From NCBI GenBank assembly GCA_022709385.1, contig JAKLIX010000001.1, positions 1 to 64,000 on the forward strand: DNA of 64,000 nucleotides, written 5' to 3'. Below the pieces are notes generated by a model that did no database searches, was not told where the DNA came from, and was given only the letters and a program-made list of their open reading frames with translations. Of this stretch, positions 24,925 through 32,795 are shown piece by piece. The DNA is from Bacteroidota bacterium (GTDB lineage Bacteria > Bacteroidota > Bacteroidia > Bacteroidales > CAIXZF01). Each line of letters starts with the position of its first letter. Position 1 is the first letter of the stretch. The translations under genes were made by a program, and so were the position numbers.

Positions 24925-24932
24925 TATATTTG
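24925..24932 (+). promoter_or_regulatory. promoter -7 element for the ABC ATPase gene
   Basis: TATATTTG lies about 20 nt before the ATG of the ABC ATPase gene. Confidence 0.5.
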
Positions 24933-24952
24933 TATGCATCCTGAGGGTCGAA

Positions 24953-26665
24953 ATGGAAAAAAAAACGGAAGATTATTTATTGAATGTGGAAAATCTCCAT
25001 GTGTCCTTTTTCACTAATCAAATGTGGATCAAGGCAGTGGACGGGATTTCTTTCTGTCTGAAAAGGGGGAAGGTAACAGGGGTAGTCGGAGAGTCCGGTT
25101 CGGGGAAATCGGTGACCGCCCTCACCCTGATGGGTTTGCTGCCTGAGTCCGGTGCAAGGACTGAAGCCGGCAGTATTCTGTTCAAACCCGGAGAAACAAA
25201 TCTGGATATTCTGCATATGAAGCCGGAAGAAAAAAAGCATTACCGCGGCAGGCACATGTCCATGATTTTCCAGGAACCGATGACATCGCTGAATCCGGTG
25301 ATGAGATGCGGCAAACAGGTGATGGAAGTGTTACAGCAGCACGAAGGGCTCAGTCCCAAGGCAGCAGCTGACAGGACGATCCGTCTTTTCGAAGAGGTCA
25401 GGCTGCCAAGGGTTCACGATATTTTCAAATCCTGGCCGCATCAGTTATCCGGAGGGCAGAAACAGCGGGTGATGATCGCCATGGCCATAGCCTGCCGGCC
25501 TGCCCTGCTGATCGCCGACGAGCCCACCACCGCCCTTGACGTGACGGTGCAGAAAGCAGTACTGGAGTTACTCAGAGAATTGCAACAGCAATATAATATG
25601 AGTGTGCTTTTCATCACCCATGACCTTGCCGTGGTCAGACATATTGCAGACGATATCCTTGTGATGTACCATGGAAAGATCGTGGAATCGGGCAGTTGCG
25701 ACACCGTATTCAGGGAAGCTTCCCATCCATATACCAGGGGGCTGCTTGCCTGCAGGCCGGGAATGGGGATACGGCCCGGACGTTTGCCGGGTGTGGGAGA
25801 TTTCACGGAGGGAACCGAAGCTTCTGCCCTTCCTCCTGAATCTGCAGAGGAGCGGCAGACACGGCTGGAGACCATATACCGGCAAGCTCCCCTGATGAAA
25901 CTGGAAGACGTCAGTGTTTCATTTCCCCTGAAAAAAAACTGGCTGGGGCATACGCTTCAGACACTGCAGGCAGTGGACTCAGTCAGCATATCGGTATTTC
26001 CCGGGGAGACCCTCGGGCTGGTGGGTGAATCGGGATGCGGAAAGACCACCCTGGGAAGGGCCATGCTGGCATTGATCGCGCCGGGCGGAGGAAAAATCAC
26101 GGCAGCCGGTCAGCAACTGGACAAGAGCGGGAAAAAACAACTGCGGTCTTTGAGGAAACAATTCCAGATCATCTTTCAGGACCCCTATTCATCGCTGAAT
26201 CCCAGGATCAGCATCGGTGCATGCCTGACGGAGCCCCTGCTTGTTCACAAAGTGGTCAGGCATGCAAAGCAGGCCCGGGAAAGAGCCCATGAGCTGCTTG
26301 AAAAAGTCGGACTGACGCATGAGCACTATTACCGTTATCCCCATGAGTTTTCAGGGGGGCAGCGGCAGCGGATCTGCATCGCAAGGGCATTGTCGCTTCA
26401 ACCCCGCTTCATCATCTGCGATGAATCCGTATCAGCCCTCGACATTTCGATCCAGGCACAAATCCTGAACCTTTTGAATGACCTGAAGGAAGCGTTCGGA
26501 TTCACATATGTGTTCATTTCGCACGACCTGAGTGTGGTCAGGTATATGTCGGACAGGATCGTGGTGATGAAAGACGGCAGGATCGTGGAATCGGGTGATG
26601 CCGATCAGATCTGTGCAAATCCGGCTTCAGCCTACACCCGCAGCCTGGTGGAGGCCATTTTGTGA
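24953..26665 (+). CDS. double ABC ATPase of the oligopeptide/dipeptide (Dpp/Opp) type
   Basis: A 570-aa fusion of two ATP-binding domains, corresponding to DppD+DppF or a YejF/GsiA-like protein. NBD1 has [16 protein letters not shown] and the oligopeptide-family tail [16 protein letters not shown]2 begins near residue 315 with GESGCGKT and FSGGQRQR, and Walker B reads [10 protein letters not shown]. It would power peptide uptake with membrane partners, but no permease or binding-protein genes adjoin it. It is an isolated ATPase gene here. Confidence 0.92.
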   Translation: MEKKTEDYLLNVENLHVSFFTNQMWIKAVDGISFCLKRGKVTGVVGESGSGKSVTALTLMGLLPESGARTEAGSILFKPGETNLDILHMKPEEKKHYRGRHMSMIFQEPMTSLNPVMRCGKQVMEVLQQHEGLSPKAAADRTIRLFEEVRLPRVHDIFKSWPHQLSGGQKQRVMIAMAIACRPALLIADEPTTALDVTVQKAVLELLRELQQQYNMSVLFITHDLAVVRHIADDILVMYHGKIVESGSCDTVFREASHPYTRGLLACRPGMGIRPGRLPGVGDFTEGTEASALPPESAEERQTRLETIYRQAPLMKLEDVSVSFPLKKNWLGHTLQTLQAVDSVSISVFPGETLGLVGESGCGKTTLGRAMLALIAPGGGKITAAGQQLDKSGKKQLRSLRKQFQIIFQDPYSSLNPRISIGACLTEPLLVHKVVRHAKQARERAHELLEKVGLTHEHYYRYPHEFSGGQRQRICIARALSLQPRFIICDESVSALDISIQAQILNLLNDLKEAFGFTYVFISHDLSVVRYMSDRIVVMKDGRIVESGDADQICANPASAYTRSLVEAIL

Positions 26666-26677
26666 ACGGGTCGTCAG

Positions 26678-26711
26678 AAAAAAAGGGGCGACCCTTTTCA
26701 GGACCGCCCCT
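26678..26711 (-). terminator. intrinsic terminator of the peroxiredoxin gene
   Basis: AGGGGCG (26684-26690) pairs with CGCCCCT (26705-26711). On the minus strand the stem is followed by seven T. It also lies just after the stop of the ABC ATPase gene on the other strand. Confidence 0.75.
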
Positions 26712-26732
26712 GCTGCACTACCGGGCCATCAA

Positions 26733-27383
26733 TCAGATGCTTTTTCTGGCCAGGTAAAAATCAACGAGTTCAATGCTCTTGTCGGCCATCCTGGCTTCCA
26801 TCTCTTCGAGGGTCTTGGGCGGAGGTACGATCACCTTATCGCCGGGCTTCCAGTCGAGGGGCATGGCGACCTTAAACTTATCAGCCGTTTGTAAGGCTTT
26901 CAGGGCCCTGAGAATCTCATCCATATTCCTTCCCACATTCAGGGGATAATACATGATCAGCCTGATCTTTTTGGCCGGATCGATGAAAAAGACCGCCCTG
27001 ACAGCAGCCGTTTCACTTTCATTGGGCTGCAACATGCCGTATGCCTTCGACACCTTCATGTCGAGGTCGGCAATGATGGGAAAATCAAAGTATACTCCGG
27101 TTTTTTCCTTCACGTTGCTGACCCATCCCAGGTGCGCGTGAATGCTGTCGATACTCAGCCCGATCAGTTCGGTGTTCAGCGCATCGAATTCCTTCCTGCG
27201 CACGGCAAAACCGCTCATCTCGGTCGTACAAACCGGGGTGAAATCGGCAGGGTGGCTGAATAAAACGATCCATTTGTCCTTTGCGAATTCAGAGAACTGA
27301 ACCATTCCCTTGGTCGTCATTGCTTTAAAGTCAGGTGCCACATCACCGATGCGGGGCATGCTGATCATTGTTTCCTGTTCCAT
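26733..27383 (-). CDS. 1-Cys peroxiredoxin (Prx6 type)
   Basis: Reduces hydrogen peroxide and organic peroxides, 216 aa. The peroxidatic Cys is in HPADFTPVCTTE (Cys 52); there is no other Cys in the protein, so it is a 1-Cys enzyme. A C-terminal extension with VIVPPPKTLEEMEARMADK is characteristic of the Prx6 branch. The expected catalytic Arg is in the AVRAVFFIDP region. It lies 28 bp downstream of dps, same strand, so both may be controlled together by the divergent OxyR. Confidence 0.93.
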   Translation of the reverse strand: MEQETMISMPRIGDVAPDFKAMTTKGMVQFSEFAKDKWIVLFSHPADFTPVCTTEMSGFAVRRKEFDALNTELIGLSIDSIHAHLGWVSNVKEKTGVYFDFPIIADLDMKVSKAYGMLQPNESETAAVRAVFFIDPAKKIRLIMYYPLNVGRNMDEILRALKALQTADKFKVAMPLDWKPGDKVIVPPPKTLEEMEARMADKSIELVDFYLARKSI

Positions 27384-27411
27384 TGTAATTTTGTATTTAG
27401 GTGGTTAATAA

Positions 27412-27888
27412 TTATTTACTGAGAAAAGCGGCATACATCCATACCAGTTTCTCCTGTTCCCTGATATAGTCGCTCATCAGGGCATTGGTCCCTTCGTCTC
27501 CGGCATCACCCGACAGCTCCAGCAGTTCACGCTGCCTGAGCAGCAGGATACGGAAACTCTCAAGCAGGTTTTCCACGGCCTTCCTTCCATCTGTGAGTCC
27601 GCTTACCTCTTTGATCTGCGAAACAGAAAGATAATCGGTAAAGGTATTGGCCGGCGTTTTTCCAAGGGTGAGAATACGTTCAGCGATGTCGTCAATTTTT
27701 ACCACCAGATCATTGTAGAGTTCCTCAAACTTCAGATGCAGTTCGAAGAATTTCTCCCCTTTAATGTTCCAGTGGAACCCGCGGACATTGGTGTAAAACA
27801 CCTGGTAGTTGGCCAGCAGTTCGTTCAGTCTGGCGGCGAGGGTCTCCGATTTTTTCTTATCGAGCCCGATAAGATTCATGTTTTTCAT
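27412..27888 (-). CDS. dps: Dps family ferritin-like protein
   Basis: A 158-aa four-helix protein that oxidises and stores iron with peroxide and protects DNA. The interface ferroxidase residues are visible in NVRGFHWNIKGEKFFELHLKFEELYNDLVVKIDDIAER (His, His/Asp and Glu positions), and a second conserved helix ends DEGTNALMSDYIREQEKLVWMY. Its promoter lies 40-47 nt upstream, facing away from oxyR. Divergence from oxyR is a classic regulator-target arrangement. Confidence 0.94.
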   Translation of the reverse strand: MKNMNLIGLDKKKSETLAARLNELLANYQVFYTNVRGFHWNIKGEKFFELHLKFEELYNDLVVKIDDIAERILTLGKTPANTFTDYLSVSQIKEVSGLTDGRKAVENLLESFRILLLRQRELLELSGDAGDEGTNALMSDYIREQEKLVWMYAAFLSK

Positions 27889-27927
27889 AACTCAAAATTT
27901 TTCAGATAAGACATGTATTTAATGCTG

Positions 27928-27935
27928 CAAAATTA
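27928..27935 (-). promoter_or_regulatory. promoter -7 element for dps
   Basis: The minus strand reads TAATTTTG, 39 nt upstream of the dps ATG. It lies 35 bp from the divergent oxyR element. Confidence 0.6.
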
Positions 27936-27970
27936 CATCCGGATTAATTATCTGTCAAACTGATATTTTT

Positions 27971-27978
27971 TATATTTG
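27971..27978 (+). promoter_or_regulatory. promoter -7 element for oxyR
   Basis: TATATTTG matches TAnnTTTG and lies 19 nt before the oxyR ATG. Confidence 0.6.
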
Positions 27979-27979
27979 C

Positions 27980-27994
27980 ATAGATAATGTCTAT
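27980..27994. promoter_or_regulatory. candidate OxyR operator half-site
   Basis: The 15-mer is the inverted repeat ATAGA-N5-TCTAT and fits the E. coli OxyR element ATAGntnnnanCTAT at all fixed positions but one. It sits between the oxyR -7 element and the start codon, where binding would block oxyR transcription. I see no clear second element at the expected 7-nt spacing. Confidence 0.5.
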
Positions 27995-27997
27995 ATC

Positions 27998-28933
27998 ATG
28001 AATATTCAACAACTCGAGTACATCGTCGCGGTAGACAACCACCGTCATTTTGTCAATGCCGCAGAAGCCTGTCATGTAACCCAACCCACCCTGAGCATGA
28101 TGATCCACAAGCTGGAGGATGAGCTTGAATGCAGGATTTTTGACAGGAGTGCCCAGCCGGTGGTGCCTACTGAGATTGGCCAGCGCTTGATTGCACAGGC
28201 CAGGCAGATATTGCTGGAAGTGGGAAAACTGAAAGATCTTGCACAGGAGGAAAGGGGCACTGTTAGCGGCTCCCTTACCCTGGGGATCATTCCCACCATT
28301 GCGCCTTACCTGCTTCCTTCGCTGATCCCGGACTTCATCAGACAGTATCCTCAGGTGCAGTTCCGGATCATGGAAATGATTACGGAGGAAGCCATAGAGG
28401 CGTTGATCAAGGCAAGGATCGACTGTGCCATCCTTGCTACACCGCTGCACAACACGCTGCTCAAGGAAAAGGTGCTGTATTATGAAAAGTTTTACGCATA
28501 CGTATCTCCGGCTGAGACAGGTTACAAGCTTCCACAGATCATCCCGGCAAGGCTTGATCCCGACAGGATCTGGCTGCTGGAGGAGGGTCATTGTTTCCGT
28601 TCGCAGATTGTAAATTTCTGCGAGTTGACAAAGGACCGTTCCGCACAATTCACCTATGAGGCCGGGAGCATCGAAACACTGATCAGGCTGGTGGACCGGC
28701 ACAGCGGTATGACCTTCATTCCGGAACTTTCGCTAATGACGCTGAGTGCGGCACAGAAAAAGAATGTGAAAAAGATACATGAACCTGTTCCGGTGCGGGA
28801 GATCAGCCTGGTGACCCGTTATGGTTTTGTCAAGCAGAAGCTGATCCGGGTTTTGGAAGAAAACTGCCTGAAAATCATTCCGCCGGCGATGGCCCGCCTG
28901 AATAAAAAGCAATATGCGGTAGAATTAATCTGA
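27998..28933 (+). CDS. oxyR: hydrogen peroxide-sensing LysR regulator OxyR
   Basis: A 311-aa LysR-type regulator with an N-terminal winged helix (about 1-60, NAAEACHVTQPTLSMMIHKLE) and a substrate-binding-type sensor domain. The redox pair is present in EEGHCFRSQIVNFC: Cys 199 and Cys 208 from the chosen ATG, the same numbers and spacing as in E. coli OxyR. In the sensor model peroxide forms a disulfide between them. It is divergent from dps-peroxiredoxin, its likely targets. Confidence 0.94.
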   Translation: MNIQQLEYIVAVDNHRHFVNAAEACHVTQPTLSMMIHKLEDELECRIFDRSAQPVVPTEIGQRLIAQARQILLEVGKLKDLAQEERGTVSGSLTLGIIPTIAPYLLPSLIPDFIRQYPQVQFRIMEMITEEAIEALIKARIDCAILATPLHNTLLKEKVLYYEKFYAYVSPAETGYKLPQIIPARLDPDRIWLLEEGHCFRSQIVNFCELTKDRSAQFTYEAGSIETLIRLVDRHSGMTFIPELSLMTLSAAQKKNVKKIHEPVPVREISLVTRYGFVKQKLIRVLEENCLKIIPPAMARLNKKQYAVELI

Positions 28934-28934
28934 T

Positions 28935-29954
28935 TCACAATACATTATTGCTGCTTTTCCGTTTTTCCCACAAGCGGGTCAAACCCGTAACCACGACAGT
29001 GATCACAACGAACCAGGGAAGGAAAGTCCAGGCCGGCTGACTTTTGTATACAAGTGTGGCCAGGTTGCCGATCAGCAGCCACTGAAAAACATACACTGAA
29101 GTCACATTCCTGCCAAGCCATCCCAGGTAAAGGTGCAATGGCCGGAGAAAGTTCAGCCGGTTCATTTTACTGATCAGCAGTGTATAGCAACAAAGAAACA
29201 GCAACGTCCATCCGAAGAACGGCAAGCCATGGTGGTAATATGAAGGCAGGTGATGGCTGATGCTGACTGCCCAGGGAAGGGTGATCAGGAGGGATAGGAT
29301 CATCAGGAGCAGCAGGATGCTGAAGTATCTCCCGGAAGCCGCACCCAGGGAGTATTTTCTTTCAAGCATCCATGCCGCATAGCCTGTCAGGGGATAAGCC
29401 AGCCACGGAATGAGCGGAAAATAACTCCAGGGATAATTTCCTCCGAGATACGCTGCCAGGTACTGCAAAGGCCCGGAGGAATTGGCGAGCACCGGAAAGC
29501 GGTCGCCGAAAAAAGCGATGCCGGCTGCGAGCAGCAACCACAGCAACAGTCGATCCTTAAGCAGCGGTTTCAGTATTGCAATGAACAACAGGCTGAAACC
29601 GGCCAGAAAAAGGATGTCCACGCCGAACAGATACCTTAAGGGATCCAGCTGCAGCTCCCTGAAAAAATAACGAAACAATACATGCAGGTTCAGGCCCAGG
29701 TTCAGCAGCAGTCCCCACAGCAGCAGCTTCAGCCCCCTGAGGGCAAGGCCGGCAGCTTTCACGGCAGGTCTGGCAAGGAAGTATCCCATCACTGCCATAA
29801 AGACCGGGGCCGCCGGAGGGCCGCCGAGGAAAAGGCTGATCCTGCCCCAAAGGCTTTGATACACCGCTTCAGGCATAAAAAGCTCCATCAGGTGCACCTG
29901 TATCATCCACAAGACTGCCCATCCCTTCAACAGATCGGGTAAAATTTTTCTCAT
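28935..29954 (-). CDS. HGSNAT-like (DUF1624) membrane acyltransferase-type protein
   Basis: A 339-aa polytopic membrane protein. The N-terminus (LPDLLKGWAVLWMIQVHLMELF) resembles the heparan-alpha-glucosaminide N-acetyltransferase catalytic domain/DUF1624 and acyltransferase-3 families, with an Asp and a helix-1 His. About ten hydrophobic segments follow, and the FGWTLLFLCCYTLL and LGWLGRNVTSVYVFQW blocks are also typical. Acyl transfer to a cell-surface sugar is the family expectation; the substrate is unknown. It ends one base after the convergent oxyR stop. Confidence 0.75.
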   Translation of the reverse strand: MRKILPDLLKGWAVLWMIQVHLMELFMPEAVYQSLWGRISLFLGGPPAAPVFMAVMGYFLARPAVKAAGLALRGLKLLLWGLLLNLGLNLHVLFRYFFRELQLDPLRYLFGVDILFLAGFSLLFIAILKPLLKDRLLLWLLLAAGIAFFGDRFPVLANSSGPLQYLAAYLGGNYPWSYFPLIPWLAYPLTGYAAWMLERKYSLGAASGRYFSILLLLMILSLLITLPWAVSISHHLPSYYHHGLPFFGWTLLFLCCYTLLISKMNRLNFLRPLHLYLGWLGRNVTSVYVFQWLLIGNLATLVYKSQPAWTFLPWFVVITVVVTGLTRLWEKRKSSNNVL

Positions 29955-29970
29955 ATTAAACCTTCGGCCT

Positions 29971-29978
29971 TAATTTTG
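29971..29978 (+). promoter_or_regulatory. candidate -7 element upstream of the PqqD cluster (distal)
   Basis: TAATTTTG lies 113 nt before the pqqD-like ATG. A second candidate, TATTTTTG, lies at 30029-30036. The 137-bp gap holds no plausible precursor-peptide ORF; the only ATG-started frame that I see in it (30014) encodes seven residues. Confidence 0.4.
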
Positions 29979-30028
29979 CATCTAAAGTAATCATTCGTTC
30001 AAAACAAAAAACAATGGCAATATATATA

Positions 30029-30036
30029 TATTTTTG
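30029..30036 (+). promoter_or_regulatory. candidate -7 element upstream of the PqqD cluster (proximal)
   Basis: TATTTTTG follows an alternating TA tract and is 55 nt before the pqqD-like ATG. Either this or the element at 29971 could drive the whole cluster. Confidence 0.4.
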
Positions 30037-30091
30037 AATTCCATTAAACAATATTCAGGTAACTACGTTAAATGTATAATAATAAACCAAT

Positions 30092-30352
30092 ATGAAGATC
30101 AAAAGCAACATTGCCATCAGCGATTCGGGCCTGCTTTTCAATCCCGGCAGCGGGGAGTCGTATTCGGTGAATCCGACCGGTGCCGAGATCATCCGGATGA
30201 TCAGGGAAAACAAGACAGATCATGAGATTCGTGACTATTTTCTTGCACATTATCAGACAGACACCAGCACCTTTGAAAAGGACTTCCATGATTTCGTCCA
30301 ATTGCTGAAGCAGCAGCTTATACTTGATCTCAGTGATGAAAGCACGACTTAA
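30092..30352 (+). CDS. PqqD-family (RRE-fold) protein
   Basis: An 86-aa stand-alone PqqD-like domain. It shows the pattern of this fold: a beta-hairpin (AISDSGLLFNPGSGESYSVN), then PTGAEIIRMIRENKTDHEI helices and a Dv..fv..L helix (FEKDFHDFVQLLKQQLIL). In RiPP pathways these domains bind the leader of a precursor and present it to a modifying enzyme. There is no radical SAM enzyme here as in PQQ synthesis. It is first in the cluster and overlaps the ATP-grasp start by 17 bp, implying coupled translation. Confidence 0.85.
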   Translation: MKIKSNIAISDSGLLFNPGSGESYSVNPTGAEIIRMIRENKTDHEIRDYFLAHYQTDTSTFEKDFHDFVQLLKQQLILDLSDESTT

Positions 30353-31379
30353 CATTGCGGTCACGGGTCTGAACGCGATCGATTCACCCGGGCCGGGAGT
30401 TCCGGTTATTCGTTGCCTTCGTGAGGCAGCGTCTTTCGAATGCAGGATCACCGGTTTATCCTATGAAACGCTTGAACCGGGTATTTATATGCACGAGCTG
30501 GTTGACAAGACCTACCAGATACCTTATCCTTCAGCCGGGACGGAAGCCCTTTATGAGCGGCTTGCTTACATTCAATCCAGGGAACAGCTTGATTTGGTGA
30601 TCCCGAATTTTGATGCGGAGCTGTTTTCTTTCATTCTCCTTGAGAAACGTTTGCTGGAGATGGGGATACACAGCTTTCTTCCGACGCGTGAGCAATTTGA
30701 AGCGCGGCATAAGTTCAACCTGGCAGACTTCGGGGAAACGCACGGTTTGCTTGTTCCTGAAAGCAAGACGCTCTTTCATGCGGGAGAACTGATTGAGGCA
30801 GAAGAGACCTTCGATTTTCCCTTCGTGGTGAAGGGGAAATTCTATGATGCGGGCATTGCGTACAACCGGGAGCAAGCCCTGACTTACTTTAACAAGATCA
30901 GCGGGAAGTGGGGTTTACCCATCATCATCCAGAAATATATCAAGGGAACGGAATTCAATGTGGCGGGCCTGGGTGACGGAAAAGGCAACAGGATAGCGGC
31001 CGTTCCCATGCGGAAACAATATATCACGGATAAAGGCAAGGCCTGGGGGGGGATCGTTGTGGAGGATGAGCGTCTGTTGGATCTGACCGACCGCTTCATC
31101 GGGGAAACGAAATGGCGGGGAGCCTTTGAACTGGAGCTGATGCAGGGTGAGGATCAGGAACTTTACATTATGGAGATCAATCCCCGTATTCCAGCCTGGA
31201 TTTACCTGACGGCCGGGGTGGGGCAAAACATTCCGGAAGCACTGACCCGGCTTGCGATGGGGGAAAGCGTGAAACCTTTTCCGACTTATACGGGAGGCAA
31301 GATGTTTATCCGGTATTCCTGGGACATGATCGTGGATCATTCCGAGTTCCAGGAAATCTCGATCAGGGGTGAACTGTAA
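30336..31379 (+). CDS. ATP-grasp family ligase
   Basis: A 347-aa protein with a carbamoyl-phosphate-synthase-like ATP-grasp fold. It has an N-terminal pre-ATP-grasp region (about 1-110), a lysine in FPFVVKGKF, the adenine-region IIIQKYIKGTEFNVAGL, and the Mg-binding GAFELELM and YIMEINPRIPAW. Such enzymes activate a carboxylate as acyl phosphate and join it to an amine or other nucleophile. The substrate is unknown. The start is the ATG at 30336, overlapping the pqqD-like stop; an in-frame TTG at 30324 is less likely. Confidence 0.88.
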   Translation: MKARLNIAVTGLNAIDSPGPGVPVIRCLREAASFECRITGLSYETLEPGIYMHELVDKTYQIPYPSAGTEALYERLAYIQSREQLDLVIPNFDAELFSFILLEKRLLEMGIHSFLPTREQFEARHKFNLADFGETHGLLVPESKTLFHAGELIEAEETFDFPFVVKGKFYDAGIAYNREQALTYFNKISGKWGLPIIIQKYIKGTEFNVAGLGDGKGNRIAAVPMRKQYITDKGKAWGGIVVEDERLLDLTDRFIGETKWRGAFELELMQGEDQELYIMEINPRIPAWIYLTAGVGQNIPEALTRLAMGESVKPFPTYTGGKMFIRYSWDMIVDHSEFQEISIRGEL

Positions 31380-31413
31380 ACGACATTAGCATCAATTATA
31401 CACACATTTTCAC

Positions 31414-32790
31414 ATGAGTACATCAGATGGTATTGAAAAAAAGCGCTATGAGCGGCCGGTGATCAGGAAGCTGGAAGGAGGGGTTCCCGGGAAATTCGGG
31501 GCACGCGCAGCAATGACACCGCTTACCCACATCGACGGGCTAAGTGTAAGCGGACTTATCGAGCAATTTGGTTCGCCTCTTTTTGTCATATCAGAACGCA
31601 GTATACGGTCAACTTTCAGGAAAGCCCAGGCAGCATTCACCACGCGGTATCCGCGTGTTCAGTTCGCCTGGTCATATAAAACCAACTACCTGGATGCGGT
31701 CTGTAAGATTTACCACCAGGAAGGTTCCTGGGCTGAAGTGGTCAGCGGTTTTGAATATGAAAAGGCTTTGCGCAATGGTGTTCCCGGGAAAAAGATCATT
31801 TTCAACGGTCCGGACAAAACGATGGACGATCTGAGTCTGGCTATCCGGAATGACAGCCTCATCCACATTGATCATCTCGACGAGTTGTATATGCTGGGCG
31901 GGCTGGCCGAGAACCTTGGCATCAGGCCTAAAGTGGCCATCCGGGTGAATATGGACACGGGTGTTTACCCGATGTGGGACAGGTTCGGGTTCAATTACGA
32001 GAACGGGCAGGCCTGGGATGCGCTCAACAAGATCATGCGCAGCGGTAAGCTGGAACTGGTGGGTTTACACACCCACATCGGGACTTTCATGTTGTCACCT
32101 TCCGCCTATGCCATGGCTGCCTACAAACTGGCCGACCTGGCCATCGGGCTTCAGCAGCGGTATAACCATACTGTGAAATACATCGACATGGGCGGCGGTT
32201 TTGCCTCCAGGAACACCCTGAAAGGTTCCTATCTTCCGGGGCAGGATGTGAATCCCGGTTTCGATGATTTTGCGGAAGCCATCACCTCCACCTTGCTGAA
32301 TGCCAGTTTTGTGAACAACGAACTTCCGCTGCTCATCCTGGAGACGGGCAGGGCTCTGGTGGATGAAGCCGGTTACCTGCTGGGAACGGTCATTGCCAAC
32401 AAACGAACCTCACAGGGCAAAAGGACCACCATCATCGACATCGGGGTCAACCTGCTGTTCACCGCCTTCTGGTATGATCATAAGATCAGTCCGGCCCAGT
32501 CATTTACCGAGTACACGGAAGAAACAACCCTGTATGGTCCGCTCTGCATGAACATTGATGTGATCCGCGACAGTGCAAACCTGCCGCTGCTGAACAAAGG
32601 TGACCATCTGGTTATCCACCACACGGGAGCTTATAACCTCACACAGTGGATGCAGTTCATCACGCTGCGCCCCAAAGTTGTACTGATCGACCAGGAAGGG
32701 AAACCCCATGTGATCAGGGACAACGAGCATATGGAGACCCTCACCGGCCTGGAGCATACGCCAGCACACCTGACATCATTTGAGCTTTAA
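31414..32790 (+). CDS. type III PLP decarboxylase/racemase-like enzyme with leader-like N-terminus
   Basis: A 458-aa protein of the DapDC/ornithine-decarboxylase/alanine-racemase type III fold. The PLP lysine is in SYKTN (Lys 89); HTHIG (219-223), MGGGF (259-263), ETGR (310-313), a catalytic-type Cys in GPLCMN (378) and GAYN (405-408) follow the family order. The first 30 residues are not part of the fold and read KKRYERPVIRKLEGG around 9-23, close to the Y-x-x-P-x-L/I leader motif bound by PqqD-like domains in lasso-peptide systems. Substrate unknown; it lies 34 bp after the ATP-grasp gene. Confidence 0.85.
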   Translation: MSTSDGIEKKRYERPVIRKLEGGVPGKFGARAAMTPLTHIDGLSVSGLIEQFGSPLFVISERSIRSTFRKAQAAFTTRYPRVQFAWSYKTNYLDAVCKIYHQEGSWAEVVSGFEYEKALRNGVPGKKIIFNGPDKTMDDLSLAIRNDSLIHIDHLDELYMLGGLAENLGIRPKVAIRVNMDTGVYPMWDRFGFNYENGQAWDALNKIMRSGKLELVGLHTHIGTFMLSPSAYAMAAYKLADLAIGLQQRYNHTVKYIDMGGGFASRNTLKGSYLPGQDVNPGFDDFAEAITSTLLNASFVNNELPLLILETGRALVDEAGYLLGTVIANKRTSQGKRTTIIDIGVNLLFTAFWYDHKISPAQSFTEYTEETTLYGPLCMNIDVIRDSANLPLLNKGDHLVIHHTGAYNLTQWMQFITLRPKVVLIDQEGKPHVIRDNEHMETLTGLEHTPAHLTSFEL

Positions 32791-32795
32791 GCGGC

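Noticed and set aside
30001-30091. Precursor peptide for the PqqD cluster
   Set aside because: The only short frame there (from 30014) encodes seven residues, M-A-I-Y-I-Y-F. No separate leader-core gene is visible between 29955 and 30091.
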